Origin: Pseudomonadota bacterium
GTDB lineage: Bacteria > Pseudomonadota > Gammaproteobacteria > Burkholderiales > Thiobacillaceae
Reading direction: 5' to 3'
Length of the DNA: 64,000 nucleotides
Assembly: GCA_021826065.1 (NCBI GenBank)
Contig: JAKADY010000007.1
Span: 1-64,000 of the forward strand
Numbering within the stretch: the stretch's first letter is position 1; each line of letters begins with the position of its first letter. Both the position numbers and the translations under genes were made by a program. Positions 1 to 8,490 of the stretch are shown here, in pieces. The notes under the pieces are model-generated. The model did not search any database, was not told the DNA's origin, and saw nothing but the letters and a program-made list of their open reading frames with translations.

Positions 1-123
1 ACAACCAGTCCATCCCGCAGAAGGCGCTCGGCCATATCACTCCTCAAGAGGCCCTCAAAAACTGGTACGCTAAACGCCCCGATCTGTTCAAAAAACGTGT
101 TTACAATCAGGCGGGACCTGACA
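1..123 (+). mobile_element. Right end of an IS481-family insertion sequence (transposase C-terminus)
   Basis: Read from base 3, the first 120 bases encode the C-terminal tail of an IS481-type DDE transposase: NQSIPQKALGHITPQEALKN, then a WYAKRPDLFKKRVYNQAGPDT-like end. This family commonly ends in KRVYNQAGLDx. The bases at about 104-123 (AATCAGGCGGGACCTGACA) look like a terminal inverted repeat ending in TGACA, so the element probably ends near 123. The transposase frame has no stop before the element ends and stays open into the flanking gene as far as 1148. The left end and the rest of the element lie outside the window, so target duplication cannot be checked. The family call rests on the protein tail only. 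Confidence 0.75.
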
Positions 124-1422
124 CGTACCGACACCCGCACCACCGTCTTCGCCCGCAACACCGCCGTTGCCGACGCCATCGACATGATCCTGGCCACCAG
201 CCAGCTCAACAAGAAGGTGCTCAACGCCAACACCCTGCTCATCTTCCCGAACCAGCCGGCCAAGCTGCGCGAATACGAGGAGCTGGTGGTGCGCGCCTTT
301 TTCCTGTCCAACCTCGAGGCCAAGGGCGCGCTCACCCTGGTCAAGACCCTGACCAAATCGCGCGACGTCTATGTGGACGAAAAGCTGAACCTGCTGTTCG
401 TGCGCGACACCCCCGACGCCATCCGCCTGGTGGAGAAGATTCTGGCCGTGGCCGACCAGGCCGAGCCGGAGGTGATGCTGGAGGTGGAGATCCTGGAGGT
501 CAAGCGCAGCCGGCTGCTGGATCTGGGGGTGCAGTGGCCGAATCAGTTTTCCGTGCTCGCGCGCGAGACCCAAACCAGTGTGGCCCCCATCGGCCAGACC
601 ACTCAACAGATCCAGACCAAGGTCAATGCCCCCTTGACGATCGAGTTGCTCAAGGGTCTGGATGCCTCGGATATCCTGGTCAGTCCGACACCCACCGTGA
701 ACCTGCGCAAGGACGACGCCGACGTCAACATCCTGGCCAACCCCCGCATCCGGGTGCGCAACAAGGAAAAGGCCAGGATCCATATCGGCGACAAGGTGCC
801 GGTGATCACCTCCAACGTCACCGCCACCGGCGTGACCTCGGAGTCGGTCTCCTACCTGGACGTGGGTCTCAAGCTGGACGTGGAGCCGCAGGTCTATCTG
901 CAGGGCGAGGTGGCGATGAAGGTGGGGCTGGAGGTGTCCAACATCGTCCAGCAGGTCAAGAGTGCCGGTGGCAGCCTGACCTACCAGCTCGGCAGCCGCA
1001 ATGCCAACACCGTGCTCCGGCTCAAGGATGGAGAGACCCAGGTGCTGGCGGGTCTGATCTCGGACGAGGAGCGCGCCGCCGCCAGCAAGGTGCCTGGACT
1101 AGGCGACCTCCCGGTGTTGGGGCGGCTGTTCTCCACCCAGCGCGATGACAAGAACAAGACCGAGATCGTCCTGCTCATCACCCCGCGCATCCTGCGCAAC
1201 CTGGAGCGGCCCGAGCTCGCCCAGTCGGAGTTCTTCGCCGGGACCGAGGGCGCGGTGTCCGACCGGCCGTTGCTGCTGCGGCCGGGACGCCCGGCACCCC
1301 GCGCCGGCGGGCCGACCCCGGAGCCGCCGCAGATCGAGCCGCCGGGCCCTGAGGTGCCAGAGCCTGCGCCGGCCGAGACGCCCAGCCCGGCCGTGCCGGG
1401 GCTGCTGAACGCGCGGCCATGA
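97..1422 (+). CDS. Secretin of a type II/IV pilus or MSHA-like system, 5' end lost to the IS
   Basis: The outer-membrane secretin would form the exit pore of a type II secretion or pilus system. The protein keeps the end of the N1-like region (about residues 12-110, including RTTVFARNTAV and LLFVRDTPDAI) and the whole secretin domain, with VPGLGDLPVLGRLFSTQR and the late TEIVLLITPRIL motif at about 330-370. It ends in a proline-rich tail. Homologues have a signal peptide and further N-domains, which are missing here. The only start is a GTG at 97 inside the IS end, without a visible ribosome binding site. Native sequence resumes near 124 (DTRTTVF). The gene is therefore probably non-functional as it stands. 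It overlaps the next gene by ATGA. Confidence 0.8.
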   Translation: MFTIRRDLTRTDTRTTVFARNTAVADAIDMILATSQLNKKVLNANTLLIFPNQPAKLREYEELVVRAFFLSNLEAKGALTLVKTLTKSRDVYVDEKLNLLFVRDTPDAIRLVEKILAVADQAEPEVMLEVEILEVKRSRLLDLGVQWPNQFSVLARETQTSVAPIGQTTQQIQTKVNAPLTIELLKGLDASDILVSPTPTVNLRKDDADVNILANPRIRVRNKEKARIHIGDKVPVITSNVTATGVTSESVSYLDVGLKLDVEPQVYLQGEVAMKVGLEVSNIVQQVKSAGGSLTYQLGSRNANTVLRLKDGETQVLAGLISDEERAAASKVPGLGDLPVLGRLFSTQRDDKNKTEIVLLITPRILRNLERPELAQSEFFAGTEGAVSDRPLLLRPGRPAPRAGGPTPEPPQIEPPGPEVPEPAPAETPSPAVPGLLNARP

Positions 1423-1895
1423 GTCAGGGCGAGCGCGGCTTCACCCTGATCGAGCTGGTCATCGCCGTGGCCATCGTCGGCGTGCTGGCCTGGCTCGCCG
1501 CGCCGCTCATCGAGGTCACGGCCCAGCGTCAGAGGGAGGCCGAGCTGAGGCTCGCGCTGCGCCAGATCCGCGGCGCCATCGATGCCTATCACCAGGCGGT
1601 GTTGGACAAGAAGGTGGAGGCCCCGGCCGATGCCTCCGGCTATCCGCCCAATCTGGAGGTCCTCGTCGCCGGCGTGCCCGACATCACCCATCCGGAGCGA
1701 CGGCCGATCTATTTCCTGCGCCGCCTGCCGCGCGACCCCATGCACCCGGACGCGGGCGTGCCGGCCGCCGAAACCTGGGGCAAGCGCAGCTATGCCAGCC
1801 CCCCGGACGAGCCGCGCGAGGGGGCCGACGTCTTCGATGTGTACTCGCTCTCCGACAAGGTCGGGCTCAACGGCGTGCCGTATCGGGAATGGTGA
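1419..1895 (+). CDS. Type II secretion/pseudopilin protein (GspG-like), first of three
   Basis: This is a prepilin-like protein of 158 residues. The N-terminus MSQGERGFTLIELVIAVAIV is a short positively charged leader followed by the G-FTLIE prepilin peptidase site. Cleavage would fall after Gly7, and Glu5 of the mature protein is present. A single hydrophobic helix follows, then a soluble C-terminal domain with PRDPMHPD and VYSLSDKVGLNG, typical of GspG-like pseudopilins. The ATG overlaps the secretin stop (ATGA), so the genes are translationally coupled. The exact system (general secretion or MSHA-like) is not decided by the sequence. Confidence 0.85.
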   Translation: MSQGERGFTLIELVIAVAIVGVLAWLAAPLIEVTAQRQREAELRLALRQIRGAIDAYHQAVLDKKVEAPADASGYPPNLEVLVAGVPDITHPERRPIYFLRRLPRDPMHPDAGVPAAETWGKRSYASPPDEPREGADVFDVYSLSDKVGLNGVPYREW

Positions 1896-1905
1896 GAGAC
1901 GAAGC

Positions 1906-2277
1906 GTGAGAGGCGAGGCGAGGGGATTTACGCTGGTCGAGCTGCTGGTGGTGCTGGCCATCATTGCCACCCTGCTCGCCCTGGCGGCACCGCGTTACTT
2001 CCAGCACGTCGAGCGTTCCAAGGAAGCGGTCCTGCTCGAGAACCTGGCGACGATGCGCGACGCCATCGACCAGTACCACGCCGATACCGGGCGCTGGCCG
2101 GAGAGCCTCGCCACCCTGGTGGACAAGCGCTATCTGCGCGCCGTGCCGGTCGACCCCGTCACCGAACGCAACGACACCTGGGTCGAGGTGCCGCCCAAGG
2201 AGGGCAGCGGGGTGCAGGACGTGCGCAGCGGCGCAGAGGGCACGGGTCGGGATGGGACGCCCTACGCGGAGTGGTGA
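1906..2277 (+). CDS. Type II secretion/pseudopilin protein (GspG-like), second of three
   Basis: This is a 123-residue prepilin-like protein. A GTG at 1906 gives a leader MRGEAR-G followed by FTLVELLVVLAIIATLLALA, the prepilin cleavage site plus hydrophobic helix. The mature part has DQYHADTGRWPESLATLVDK, VPVDPVT and a C-terminal GTPYAEW, much like the end of the preceding protein (GVPYREW), which indicates a duplicated pseudopilin. The upstream frame is open, but the start at 1906 is the only one giving a normal prepilin leader. The gene lies 10 nt after its neighbour. Confidence 0.85.
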   Translation: MRGEARGFTLVELLVVLAIIATLLALAAPRYFQHVERSKEAVLLENLATMRDAIDQYHADTGRWPESLATLVDKRYLRAVPVDPVTERNDTWVEVPPKEGSGVQDVRSGAEGTGRDGTPYAEW

Positions 2278-2326
2278 CCAGACCCGGCGCCGCGATGACG
2301 TCTCTGGAGGCGAGGCCGGTTGGGTC

Positions 2327-2902
2327 ATGCTGGCGCTGCTCTTCCTTCTGGCCGTGCTCGGGATCGGTATGGCCGCCTTGGGCACGGTCTGGTCGACCGC
2401 GGTCAAGCGCGAAAAGGAGGCCGAGCTGCTGTTCATCGGCGCGCAATTCAGCCGGGCGCTGGAAAGCTACCACCGCGTCAGCCCCGGCCCCGAAAAGTCC
2501 TATCCGCAGACGCTGGAGGCGCTCGTCCTCGACCCCCGATTCCCCAATACCGTGCGCCACCTGCGTCGCATCTACTCCGACCCGATGACCGGCGCACCCG
2601 AGTGGGGTCTCGTCCGCGACGCCCAGGGCGGCATCATCGGTGTGCACAGCCTGTCCGAGGCCACGCCCCTAAAGCAGACCGGTTTCGCCCCCGGCCAGGA
2701 AGGGTTTGCCGAGGCGGCGAGTTATCGCGATTGGGTCTTCAAGGCAAAGGCCGAGTCTGGCTCACCGACGACCACGGCAGCTGAGGGTGGTCAGGGGGTT
2801 AGGCCGGGCGGGCCGTCACCCGGCGCGCCAGCCGAAACGAATGGGCCCGGATCACCGCCAGGATTCAGTCCGCCAGCCCCTCCGACCAGATCAGCGCATT
2901 GA
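2327..2902 (+). CDS. Atypical third pseudopilin-like protein
   Basis: This protein of about 191 residues has an N-terminal hydrophobic helix (MLALLFLLAVLGIGMAALG) and a pseudopilin-like body with KREKEAELLFIGAQFSRALE, YPQTLEALVLDPRFP, RRIYSDPMTG and GIIGVHSLSE. The canonical G-F-T-L-x-E processing site is absent: the in-frame sequence just before the helix reads GGEAGW. The start is uncertain. ATG 2327 is the first available codon, with GGAGG at 2306-2310 rather far upstream, and translation could begin inside the overlap with the preceding gene. The C-terminus is proline/glycine rich and overlaps the convergent HDOD gene by 38 nt. Confidence 0.7.
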   Translation: MLALLFLLAVLGIGMAALGTVWSTAVKREKEAELLFIGAQFSRALESYHRVSPGPEKSYPQTLEALVLDPRFPNTVRHLRRIYSDPMTGAPEWGLVRDAQGGIIGVHSLSEATPLKQTGFAPGQEGFAEAASYRDWVFKAKAESGSPTTTAAEGGQGVRPGGPSPGAPAETNGPGSPPGFSPPAPPTRSAH

Positions 2903-4160
2903 CATGGGCCAGGTTGACCGCCTCCGCACTGAGTCCCGCCTGGTCGCAGAGCGCGGCGATCGTTGACTGGTCGAACTGTTCGCAGGCCCGTGCGAGCTGC
3001 AGGTAGGGCGCGTAGGGGCCCGTGTCGCGCAGGAGGGCGTCGAGCACACCCGGGGGCAGTTGCAGACCGTCGAGCGCCTGGGCCAGGGGCAGGCCCAACA
3101 GGCTGTCCAGCATGGAGAGGATACCGGCGATGAACAGACCGCCCCGCTCGGCCTTGGGCAGGTGGGCCTCGCCCAGGAGCTCGGTGAGACGGCCGCGCAC
3201 GACCGCGTGTCTGAGCAGGGCCCGGCTGCGGGGGTCGCCCTCCGTATGCGCGAAAAGCAGCAGGGTGAGCCAGCGGTAGAGCTGGTCGTGACCCAGCACG
3301 ACCAGGGCCTGGCCGATCGACTTCACCGGATAGCGCAGCCCGACCGCCGCCGAGTTGATGTAGCGCAGCAGTTTGTAGGACAGCGCCGCATCCTGCTTGA
3401 ACTTGGCCTCGATGACCGGGAAGTCGGCGTGTCCCATCACCAGGTTGAGCAGGTCCATGATCAACACGCGCCCTGCTTGTAGCTGGCGCCCGGCGCTCGC
3501 CAGCGCGTGCAGGTAATACTCGCCCTGAACAAGATCGAAGCCCAGACGGCGGCAGGCCTCGAACATCTCCCAGGTGTCGACATGGCGGGCGATGAGACCC
3601 TGTACCCCCAGCTGGCGGGCGTGGACCGCGCTGTGGCCCAGGCTCATGGCGTTGTGCTGGCGCAGGTCGATGCGAACGTAGCGACGGGTCGGGATTGGGG
3701 GCATGGAGGCCACCCCCTGCGCATCATCCAGGACCAGCCCAAAGCCTTCCTGCAGGCGCTGGGTGAGGTTGGACGCAGACCCATCCAAGGGCAGAAGATC
3801 GGGGACGAACAGCAGGGTTCGCGCCGGCTGCAGCATGGACAGAAGGGGTGAAGCCAGGCTTGCGGAAGAGAGCGCGAGAATAGTGAGCTTGTCGCCCAGG
3901 GCCTGCTGATACTCCAGATCGATCACCGCACTGAGCAGCGCCTCATCCTCGATCTGGGCGCGGGTGTGCGCCCCGGGCAAGACCGGCAGCGGCACGTGCG
4001 GGCGCACCCCCAGTTCATAACCCACGATGCGGCCCTCAGGGTTGAGCAGCGGCGCCCGGGTGATATACGGTGCGACCGGCAGGGGATCGATGGTGTGAGT
4101 GTGTTCGACGGCGGTCGTTGCGACGTGGCCGGCTTGGTCGTGGGGCCTGATCTCGTGCAT
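2865..4160 (-). CDS. Degenerate EAL + HDOD signalling protein (paralogue 1)
   Basis: This 431-residue cytoplasmic protein has a YuxH/CdgJ-like architecture. Residues of about 25-220 form an EAL-like domain (APLLNPEGRIVGYELGVRPH), but the EALxR signature is replaced by ELGVR and the metal ligands appear lost, so no c-di-GMP hydrolysis is expected. Residues of about 225-420 form an HDOD domain (LLRYINSAAVGLRYPVKSIG, YRWLTLLLFAHTEGDP). Such proteins are thought to act as c-di-GMP-linked or protein-interaction switches. The gene is 9 nt downstream of the short DUF1631 gene, so they form one unit. A clear paralogue is encoded at 17882-19195. Confidence 0.85.
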   Translation of the reverse strand: MHEIRPHDQAGHVATTAVEHTHTIDPLPVAPYITRAPLLNPEGRIVGYELGVRPHVPLPVLPGAHTRAQIEDEALLSAVIDLEYQQALGDKLTILALSSASLASPLLSMLQPARTLLFVPDLLPLDGSASNLTQRLQEGFGLVLDDAQGVASMPPIPTRRYVRIDLRQHNAMSLGHSAVHARQLGVQGLIARHVDTWEMFEACRRLGFDLVQGEYYLHALASAGRQLQAGRVLIMDLLNLVMGHADFPVIEAKFKQDAALSYKLLRYINSAAVGLRYPVKSIGQALVVLGHDQLYRWLTLLLFAHTEGDPRSRALLRHAVVRGRLTELLGEAHLPKAERGGLFIAGILSMLDSLLGLPLAQALDGLQLPPGVLDALLRDTGPYAPYLQLARACEQFDQSTIAALCDQAGLSAEAVNLAHVNALIWSEGLAD

Positions 4161-4169
4161 GGTCTGATC

Positions 4170-5393
4170 TCAGCGGCGATGGATGGTGCGGTGATTGGAA
4201 CGGTCTTCTCCGATCGATGACGCGGCGGCGTTTGCGGCGGCGACCGTACTGGTCGGCGTCACTGGGGCGATCAGCGCGGCCTGGGCCTGCATCCACTGCA
4301 CCAGGAAGCGGTCACGGATCTCGGCAGGGAGGCCCATCGCCGCCATCCCCGTGCGCAACGCCTGCAGCAGGGCCGGCATCTGCCGCAGACGGGCCGGCGC
4401 CGCCTGACTGGCGTCGGGGGCAAGACTACTGATCAGGGCGTCCATGACTGTGACGGCTTCACGCCACTCCGGGCTGTCCGGCCCGTGTCGTCGGTGGCAG
4501 TCGGCCAGCCAGCGCTGCCAGTGTTCCGTCAAAAAGACGCGTATGGCCTCGGGCAGCGTTTGGCCCGCCAGACGCGCATTGACGTCCTCGCGCGCATAGT
4601 GTCGGGAAGCGTCGTGTGCCACATCCGGCACTGCAACGTTTTCTGCGCCAGTCGGGGCTATCTCGGGCGGTGGCAGCTCCGGCAACGGGGGTGTCAGGTC
4701 CGACAGGCTCGTCGCCGTCTCAGCGAGCTGAGAGCCGATGTAAGCATCCAGGTCGCGGTACACCGACAGCATGAGCTCGGGGAGGTGCACAGCCAGTGCC
4801 TGCAGCAGGCGCTGCTTGGGGGCGCTGAGCGAGGGGTGCTCCGCCAGTGCCCGCTGCAGCGCCTGGGCGATCAGATGTGGGCCGATCGGCAGGCTCGCGG
4901 CGGGGAGATCTCTCGCCTGCAGCAGGCGGCGGTAGTGGTGCAGAAGGGCGTGCAGGGGTTGTTGGCAGCCGTCCTGCAAGGCCTGGATCAGGTCGCGCGC
5001 ATCCAGGGCCTCCAGCGCGGCGGCATCATCCAGCACGCGGAGCTGATCCGGCTCGATCTCGTGCAGCAGACCGAACCGGTGAAGTGGATCGTAGCGGCAG
5101 GCGCGGGGATGGAGTCGGTCGAAGTGGCGCCTGAAGTCCGCCGGCAGCTGACCAAGGCGATGCTGGGCGAGACGGGCCGCCTCCAGGCTCAGCAGCCGCT
5201 TGTCCAGGTCCGGCGTCTCCGCTGCCTGCCGGTTGAGGCTGGCGGCGGCGCGATTCAACGCGACGGGCAGCAGCTGGGCCATGCGCGCGGCCAGGATCTC
5301 GGCGATCTCGCGCAGGGTCTCGGCGGCCGGCAGCCCCGCATAGGGGTCGTGCCCCGCGTCCCTACTGGACAGGGTGAAGGTGTGCTGGGACAT
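4170..5393 (-). CDS. Short DUF1631-family protein, paralogue of the protein at 19198-21582
   Basis: The 407-residue protein starts MSQHTFTLSSRDAG at 5393. Longer in-frame extensions overlap nei and look non-coding. Two stretches match the 794-residue DUF1631 protein at 19198-21582. One has the pattern GCxxxL-x-RRLLQARDLPA-IGPxxIAQAL and LAVHLPELMLSVYRDL. The other, near the C-terminus, reads FLTEHWQRWL, WREAVTVMDALISSLAPDAS and RLRQMPALLQALRTGM. The central region and the C-terminal PilZ-like part of the long paralogue are missing. Function is unknown. Pairing with an HDOD gene and a sigma-28-like promoter suggests a role linked to motility or c-di-GMP. Confidence 0.75.
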   Translation of the reverse strand: MSQHTFTLSSRDAGHDPYAGLPAAETLREIAEILAARMAQLLPVALNRAAASLNRQAAETPDLDKRLLSLEAARLAQHRLGQLPADFRRHFDRLHPRACRYDPLHRFGLLHEIEPDQLRVLDDAAALEALDARDLIQALQDGCQQPLHALLHHYRRLLQARDLPAASLPIGPHLIAQALQRALAEHPSLSAPKQRLLQALAVHLPELMLSVYRDLDAYIGSQLAETATSLSDLTPPLPELPPPEIAPTGAENVAVPDVAHDASRHYAREDVNARLAGQTLPEAIRVFLTEHWQRWLADCHRRHGPDSPEWREAVTVMDALISSLAPDASQAAPARLRQMPALLQALRTGMAAMGLPAEIRDRFLVQWMQAQAALIAPVTPTSTVAAANAAASSIGEDRSNHRTIHRR

Positions 5394-5435
5394 CAGGCCG
5401 CTCGGCGGTCGGGCAAGCTCAGGGTCATAGGTGCA

Positions 5436-5462
5436 GTATCGGCGCGGCTGCGCAAATCTTGA
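5436..5462 (-). promoter_or_regulatory. Sigma-28 (FliA)-like promoter for the short DUF1631-HDOD unit
   Basis: On the minus strand TCAAGATT (5462-5455), an 11-nt spacer and GCCGATAC (5443-5436) match the FliA consensus TAAAGTTT-N11-GCCGATAA at 6/8 and 7/8 positions. The start codon of the DUF1631 gene is at 5393, giving a leader of about 36 nt. The spacing is exact. The call is inference until transcripts are mapped. Confidence 0.6.
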
Positions 5463-5499
5463 TCCCCATGGCCGGGTATGGCCCCGGTGGCGGGATGCA

Positions 5500-6294
5500 T
5501 CACCCGCAAGGCGGCTGGCAGGCCGGACACCAGTAGGTGGAACGCAGGTGTCGGCCGAGGCGGGCCTGGACGATGGGCGTTGCGCAGCGCAGACAGGGCA
5601 TGCCTTTGCGGCCATAGACCCACAGCGGCCCCCCGGCCTCGAGCTTGCGTCGGGTCACGCGCGGGCCGGGACCGAGGTTGGCGTGCAGCAGCTCGGCCGC
5701 CTTGCGGTAGAGGGCGACGAGCTGCGCGTCCGTCGTCTGACCGAGGGGACACAAGGGATGCAGGCCTTCCAGGAACAGGATCTCGGACTTGTAGACATTG
5801 CCGATCCCGGCGGCCACCCGCTGATCGAGCAGGGTGTCTGCGAGCGGGGTGGCGGGTGTCAGCAGCGCACGTGCCCGCGCAGGCAACTCGTCGAACGGCG
5901 CCTCGGGCGACAGGAGATCGGGCCCCAACGCGGTCGTGAACGTGCGCTGCGCCCTCCATCCCGCTGGCAAGACCTCGGTCTGCATGGGGTTGAAGCAGAC
6001 GAAGACCTCAGCGGCGATCTGCAGGACGATGGCGGCCTGATATGCGGGTTTGTCCCAGGGCTCAGCGGCACGGTAGTGGTGCCAGCTGCCTGTCATGCCC
6101 AGGTGGCTGCGCAGAATTCGCCCGTCGTCCAGCTCGATGAAGAGGTGCTTGCCGTGCGCGCGCACCGCCGTCACCTGGCGGCCTGCCAGCACGTGTTCGG
6201 GATGGTCGCGCAGGTGCGCGTGCGTCAGGGTCTGCCCGCAGAGTCTTTGTGCCAGATAGCGGGCCAGCTTGTGGACGGTGTCGCCCTCAGGCAC
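5500..6294 (-). CDS. nei: Endonuclease VIII-like DNA glycosylase/AP lyase (Nei2 type)
   Basis: This base-excision repair glycosylase of the Fpg/Nei family has 264 residues, the normal length. It starts MPEGDTVH, with the catalytic Pro2 and Glu3 and the DTVH signature seen in Nei2-type enzymes rather than in MutM or E. coli Nei. The helix-two-turn-helix region is present (about 150-225). The C-terminal zinc finger reads CLRC followed 16 residues later by CPAC. Loss of oxidised bases followed by strand cleavage is the expected activity. It lies between two signalling units on the same strand with short gaps and may be co-transcribed with them. Confidence 0.85.
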   Translation of the reverse strand: MPEGDTVHKLARYLAQRLCGQTLTHAHLRDHPEHVLAGRQVTAVRAHGKHLFIELDDGRILRSHLGMTGSWHHYRAAEPWDKPAYQAAIVLQIAAEVFVCFNPMQTEVLPAGWRAQRTFTTALGPDLLSPEAPFDELPARARALLTPATPLADTLLDQRVAAGIGNVYKSEILFLEGLHPLCPLGQTTDAQLVALYRKAAELLHANLGPGPRVTRRKLEAGGPLWVYGRKGMPCLRCATPIVQARLGRHLRSTYWCPACQPPCG

Positions 6295-6303
6295 GCGCAG
6301 GGG

Positions 6304-8490
6304 TCAGGCGTGGAGGTTCGGGGTGAGCCCGTCCTGGCTCAGCCAGGCCTCGAGCTGATGGGCCGGTATCGGCTTGCTGATGAGATAGCCCTGGATCTCG
6401 CGGCAACCCTGCTCGCGGAGGAAGCGCAGCTGCGCCTCGGTCTCCACCCCCTCGGCGACGAGATCCAGGCCCAGCCCCTGGCCGATCGAGATGATGGCCT
6501 TGATGATGGTGTGCTGGCTCGCGTCCCGGTCGATCTCCCAGACGAAGGATTTGTCGATCTTCAGCGTGTGGATGGGGAATTTCTGCAGATAGCCCAGGGA
6601 GGAGTATTGGGTGCCGAAATCGTCGATGGCGATGCGCACCCCGCGTGCGGCAATCTCGTTGAGCCTCGAGACCACGGCGCTGGGGTCATGGATGAACAGG
6701 TTTTCGGTGATCTCCACCTCGATGCGCCCGGGCGGAACGCCGTGCATGTCCACAGTGCCCAGGAAGCAATCGACGAAGCTGGGCAGGTCTAGGCAGCGGG
6801 GCGAGAGGTTGATGCCGATACGCGGCGGGGCGATGCCGCGGTCCAGCCAGGCGCGCATCAGACGGCAGCATTCGCCCAAGACCCATTTGCTCAGTGGGAT
6901 GATGAGCCCCGTCTCCTCCGCCACGGCGATGAACTCCCCGGGCGGCAGGAGCCCCAGCTGTGGGTGGTTCCAACGCACCAGGGCCTCGACCCCGCGGATA
7001 CGCCGGTTGACGATGTCCACTTGCGGCTGGAAGTAGAGCTCCAGCTGCCCCCGGTCGATGGCCTGCTGCAATTGATGCTCGATTTGCAGGCGCTGATCGA
7101 TGTCGGCGCGCATCGCCTCCTGGAAGAAGGCGTGGCCCCCCAGGCCGGCGCGTCGCCCGTGGTAGAGGGCGATGTTGGCGTGGCGGATCAGGCTCTCGGG
7201 CGTGTCGCCGTGCTCGGGGTAGAGGGAGACCCCGGTGCTCAATGTCAGTTTGTGTGGGTTGCCCTCCACCAGGAATGGGGTGGCGAGCTCCTCGCCGATA
7301 CGCTCGATCACGGCGTAGACGCTGGCCTCGTCGCGCATGGGCATGTTGAGCAGCAGGAATTCGTCGGCGGCCAGACGTGCCAGCGTGTCGCCACCGCGCA
7401 AGCAACGCTGGATACGCGCCGCCACCTCCTTCAGCACGGCGTCGGCCCGGACGTGGCCATACAAGTCGTTGATCGCGCTGAAACGGTCGAGGTTGAGGTA
7501 GAGCACGGCAAAGCGCTCGCGATTCCGCTTGGCCTGGGCGATGGCCAGGCCCAAGCGGTCGCGGAAGAGCTGGCGGTTGGGCAGGCCGGTGAGGGCGTCG
7601 TGATTGAGGTAATAGTGCGCCCACTGTGCGGCGTCGCGCTGTTCGGTGACATCCCGGGCGACGCCATAGCAACAGGCGGCATCGGTCTCGACGGGTTCGC
7701 CGGCCTGGAGGGCGGCGCAGTTGCCATCGGGAATGGTGGTCAGGAGGACCTGGAAATGGCGATAGCCCCGCGCATCGACCGTGCTGACGAGCCGTACATC
7801 GAGTTGCTGTTGGTGCTGGTGCAGACGCCTACGCTCCCTGAGCAGATAACGGGTGCGCTCGCGATCATCGACATGCACGAGCTCCAGGAGCGGGCTGCCG
7901 AGCAGACTTTGGCGGTTCAGACCCAATGCCTCCTGCACCCGGTCGTTGACGAAGGTGATGCAGTCGTGTTCGTCGAGGGTGAAGATGATGTCGGGCGAGT
8001 TGTCCACCAGGAAGCGGTGCACGCGCTCCGACTGGCTCACCAGCAGCTGGAAGGAACGGTATTCGCGTTCCAGCCAGCGCTGCTTGAGGACCGTGCGTAT
8101 GCGGTGGATGACGAACTCCGGTTCTATCGGTTTGCGCACGAAATCGGCCGCCCCCAGCCGCAGGGCCTCGATGGCGGCGTCGATCTGGGTCTCGCCGCTG
8201 ATGACCATCACGGGCACGCGGTCGCCCTTGTCGCGCACCGCGCGCACGACCTGGTGACCGTTCATGTCGGGCAGGTTGATGTCCACCAGCAGCAGGTCGT
8301 AGGGTTCCCCGACCAGGCGTGCAAGCCCTGCGCCCCCCGTGGGACAGGTCTCGGCACTCCAGCCGGCGTTGGCCAGCAGTGAAACCAGGCTGGCGGCGAA
8401 ACGGGCATCGTCCTCGATGAGCAGGATGCGGGCACGCTCGTCGGCCTGAGCCGTTGTTACACTAGCGCCTCTGTCGCCCCAGTAGATCAC
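6304..8490 (-). CDS. Response regulator: REC-PAS-GGDEF(degenerate)-EAL, predicted c-di-GMP phosphodiesterase
   Basis: The GTG start at 8490 overlaps the stop of the upstream kinase gene (GTGA), which fixes the start and implies translational coupling. The 728-residue protein has a REC domain (residues 20-135, phosphoacceptor Asp70 in LLLVDINLPD), a PAS domain (about 165-290), a GGDEF domain whose signature reads RLAADEF instead of GGDEF and is probably inactive as a cyclase, and an EAL domain (about 470-725). The EAL residues look intact: GVEALVRW, NLSPRCLD, EITENL, IDDFGTQYSSLGYL, LKIDKSF and VAEGVE. It should hydrolyse c-di-GMP under control of phosphorylation, presumably by the adjacent HDOD-kinase. 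Confidence 0.9.
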   Translation of the reverse strand: MIYWGDRGASVTTAQADERARILLIEDDARFAASLVSLLANAGWSAETCPTGGAGLARLVGEPYDLLLVDINLPDMNGHQVVRAVRDKGDRVPVMVISGETQIDAAIEALRLGAADFVRKPIEPEFVIHRIRTVLKQRWLEREYRSFQLLVSQSERVHRFLVDNSPDIIFTLDEHDCITFVNDRVQEALGLNRQSLLGSPLLELVHVDDRERTRYLLRERRRLHQHQQQLDVRLVSTVDARGYRHFQVLLTTIPDGNCAALQAGEPVETDAACCYGVARDVTEQRDAAQWAHYYLNHDALTGLPNRQLFRDRLGLAIAQAKRNRERFAVLYLNLDRFSAINDLYGHVRADAVLKEVAARIQRCLRGGDTLARLAADEFLLLNMPMRDEASVYAVIERIGEELATPFLVEGNPHKLTLSTGVSLYPEHGDTPESLIRHANIALYHGRRAGLGGHAFFQEAMRADIDQRLQIEHQLQQAIDRGQLELYFQPQVDIVNRRIRGVEALVRWNHPQLGLLPPGEFIAVAEETGLIIPLSKWVLGECCRLMRAWLDRGIAPPRIGINLSPRCLDLPSFVDCFLGTVDMHGVPPGRIEVEITENLFIHDPSAVVSRLNEIAARGVRIAIDDFGTQYSSLGYLQKFPIHTLKIDKSFVWEIDRDASQHTIIKAIISIGQGLGLDLVAEGVETEAQLRFLREQGCREIQGYLISKPIPAHQLEAWLSQDGLTPNLHA

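Noticed and set aside
534-1148. Plus-strand frame continuous with the transposase tail
   Set aside because: It overlaps the secretin domain in another frame and has low-complexity content. It is only open because of GC bias; the transposase ends near 123.
6964-8382. 472-codon plus-strand open frame opposite the phosphodiesterase
   Set aside because: Shadow of the REC-PAS-GGDEF-EAL gene, with no recognisable domain.
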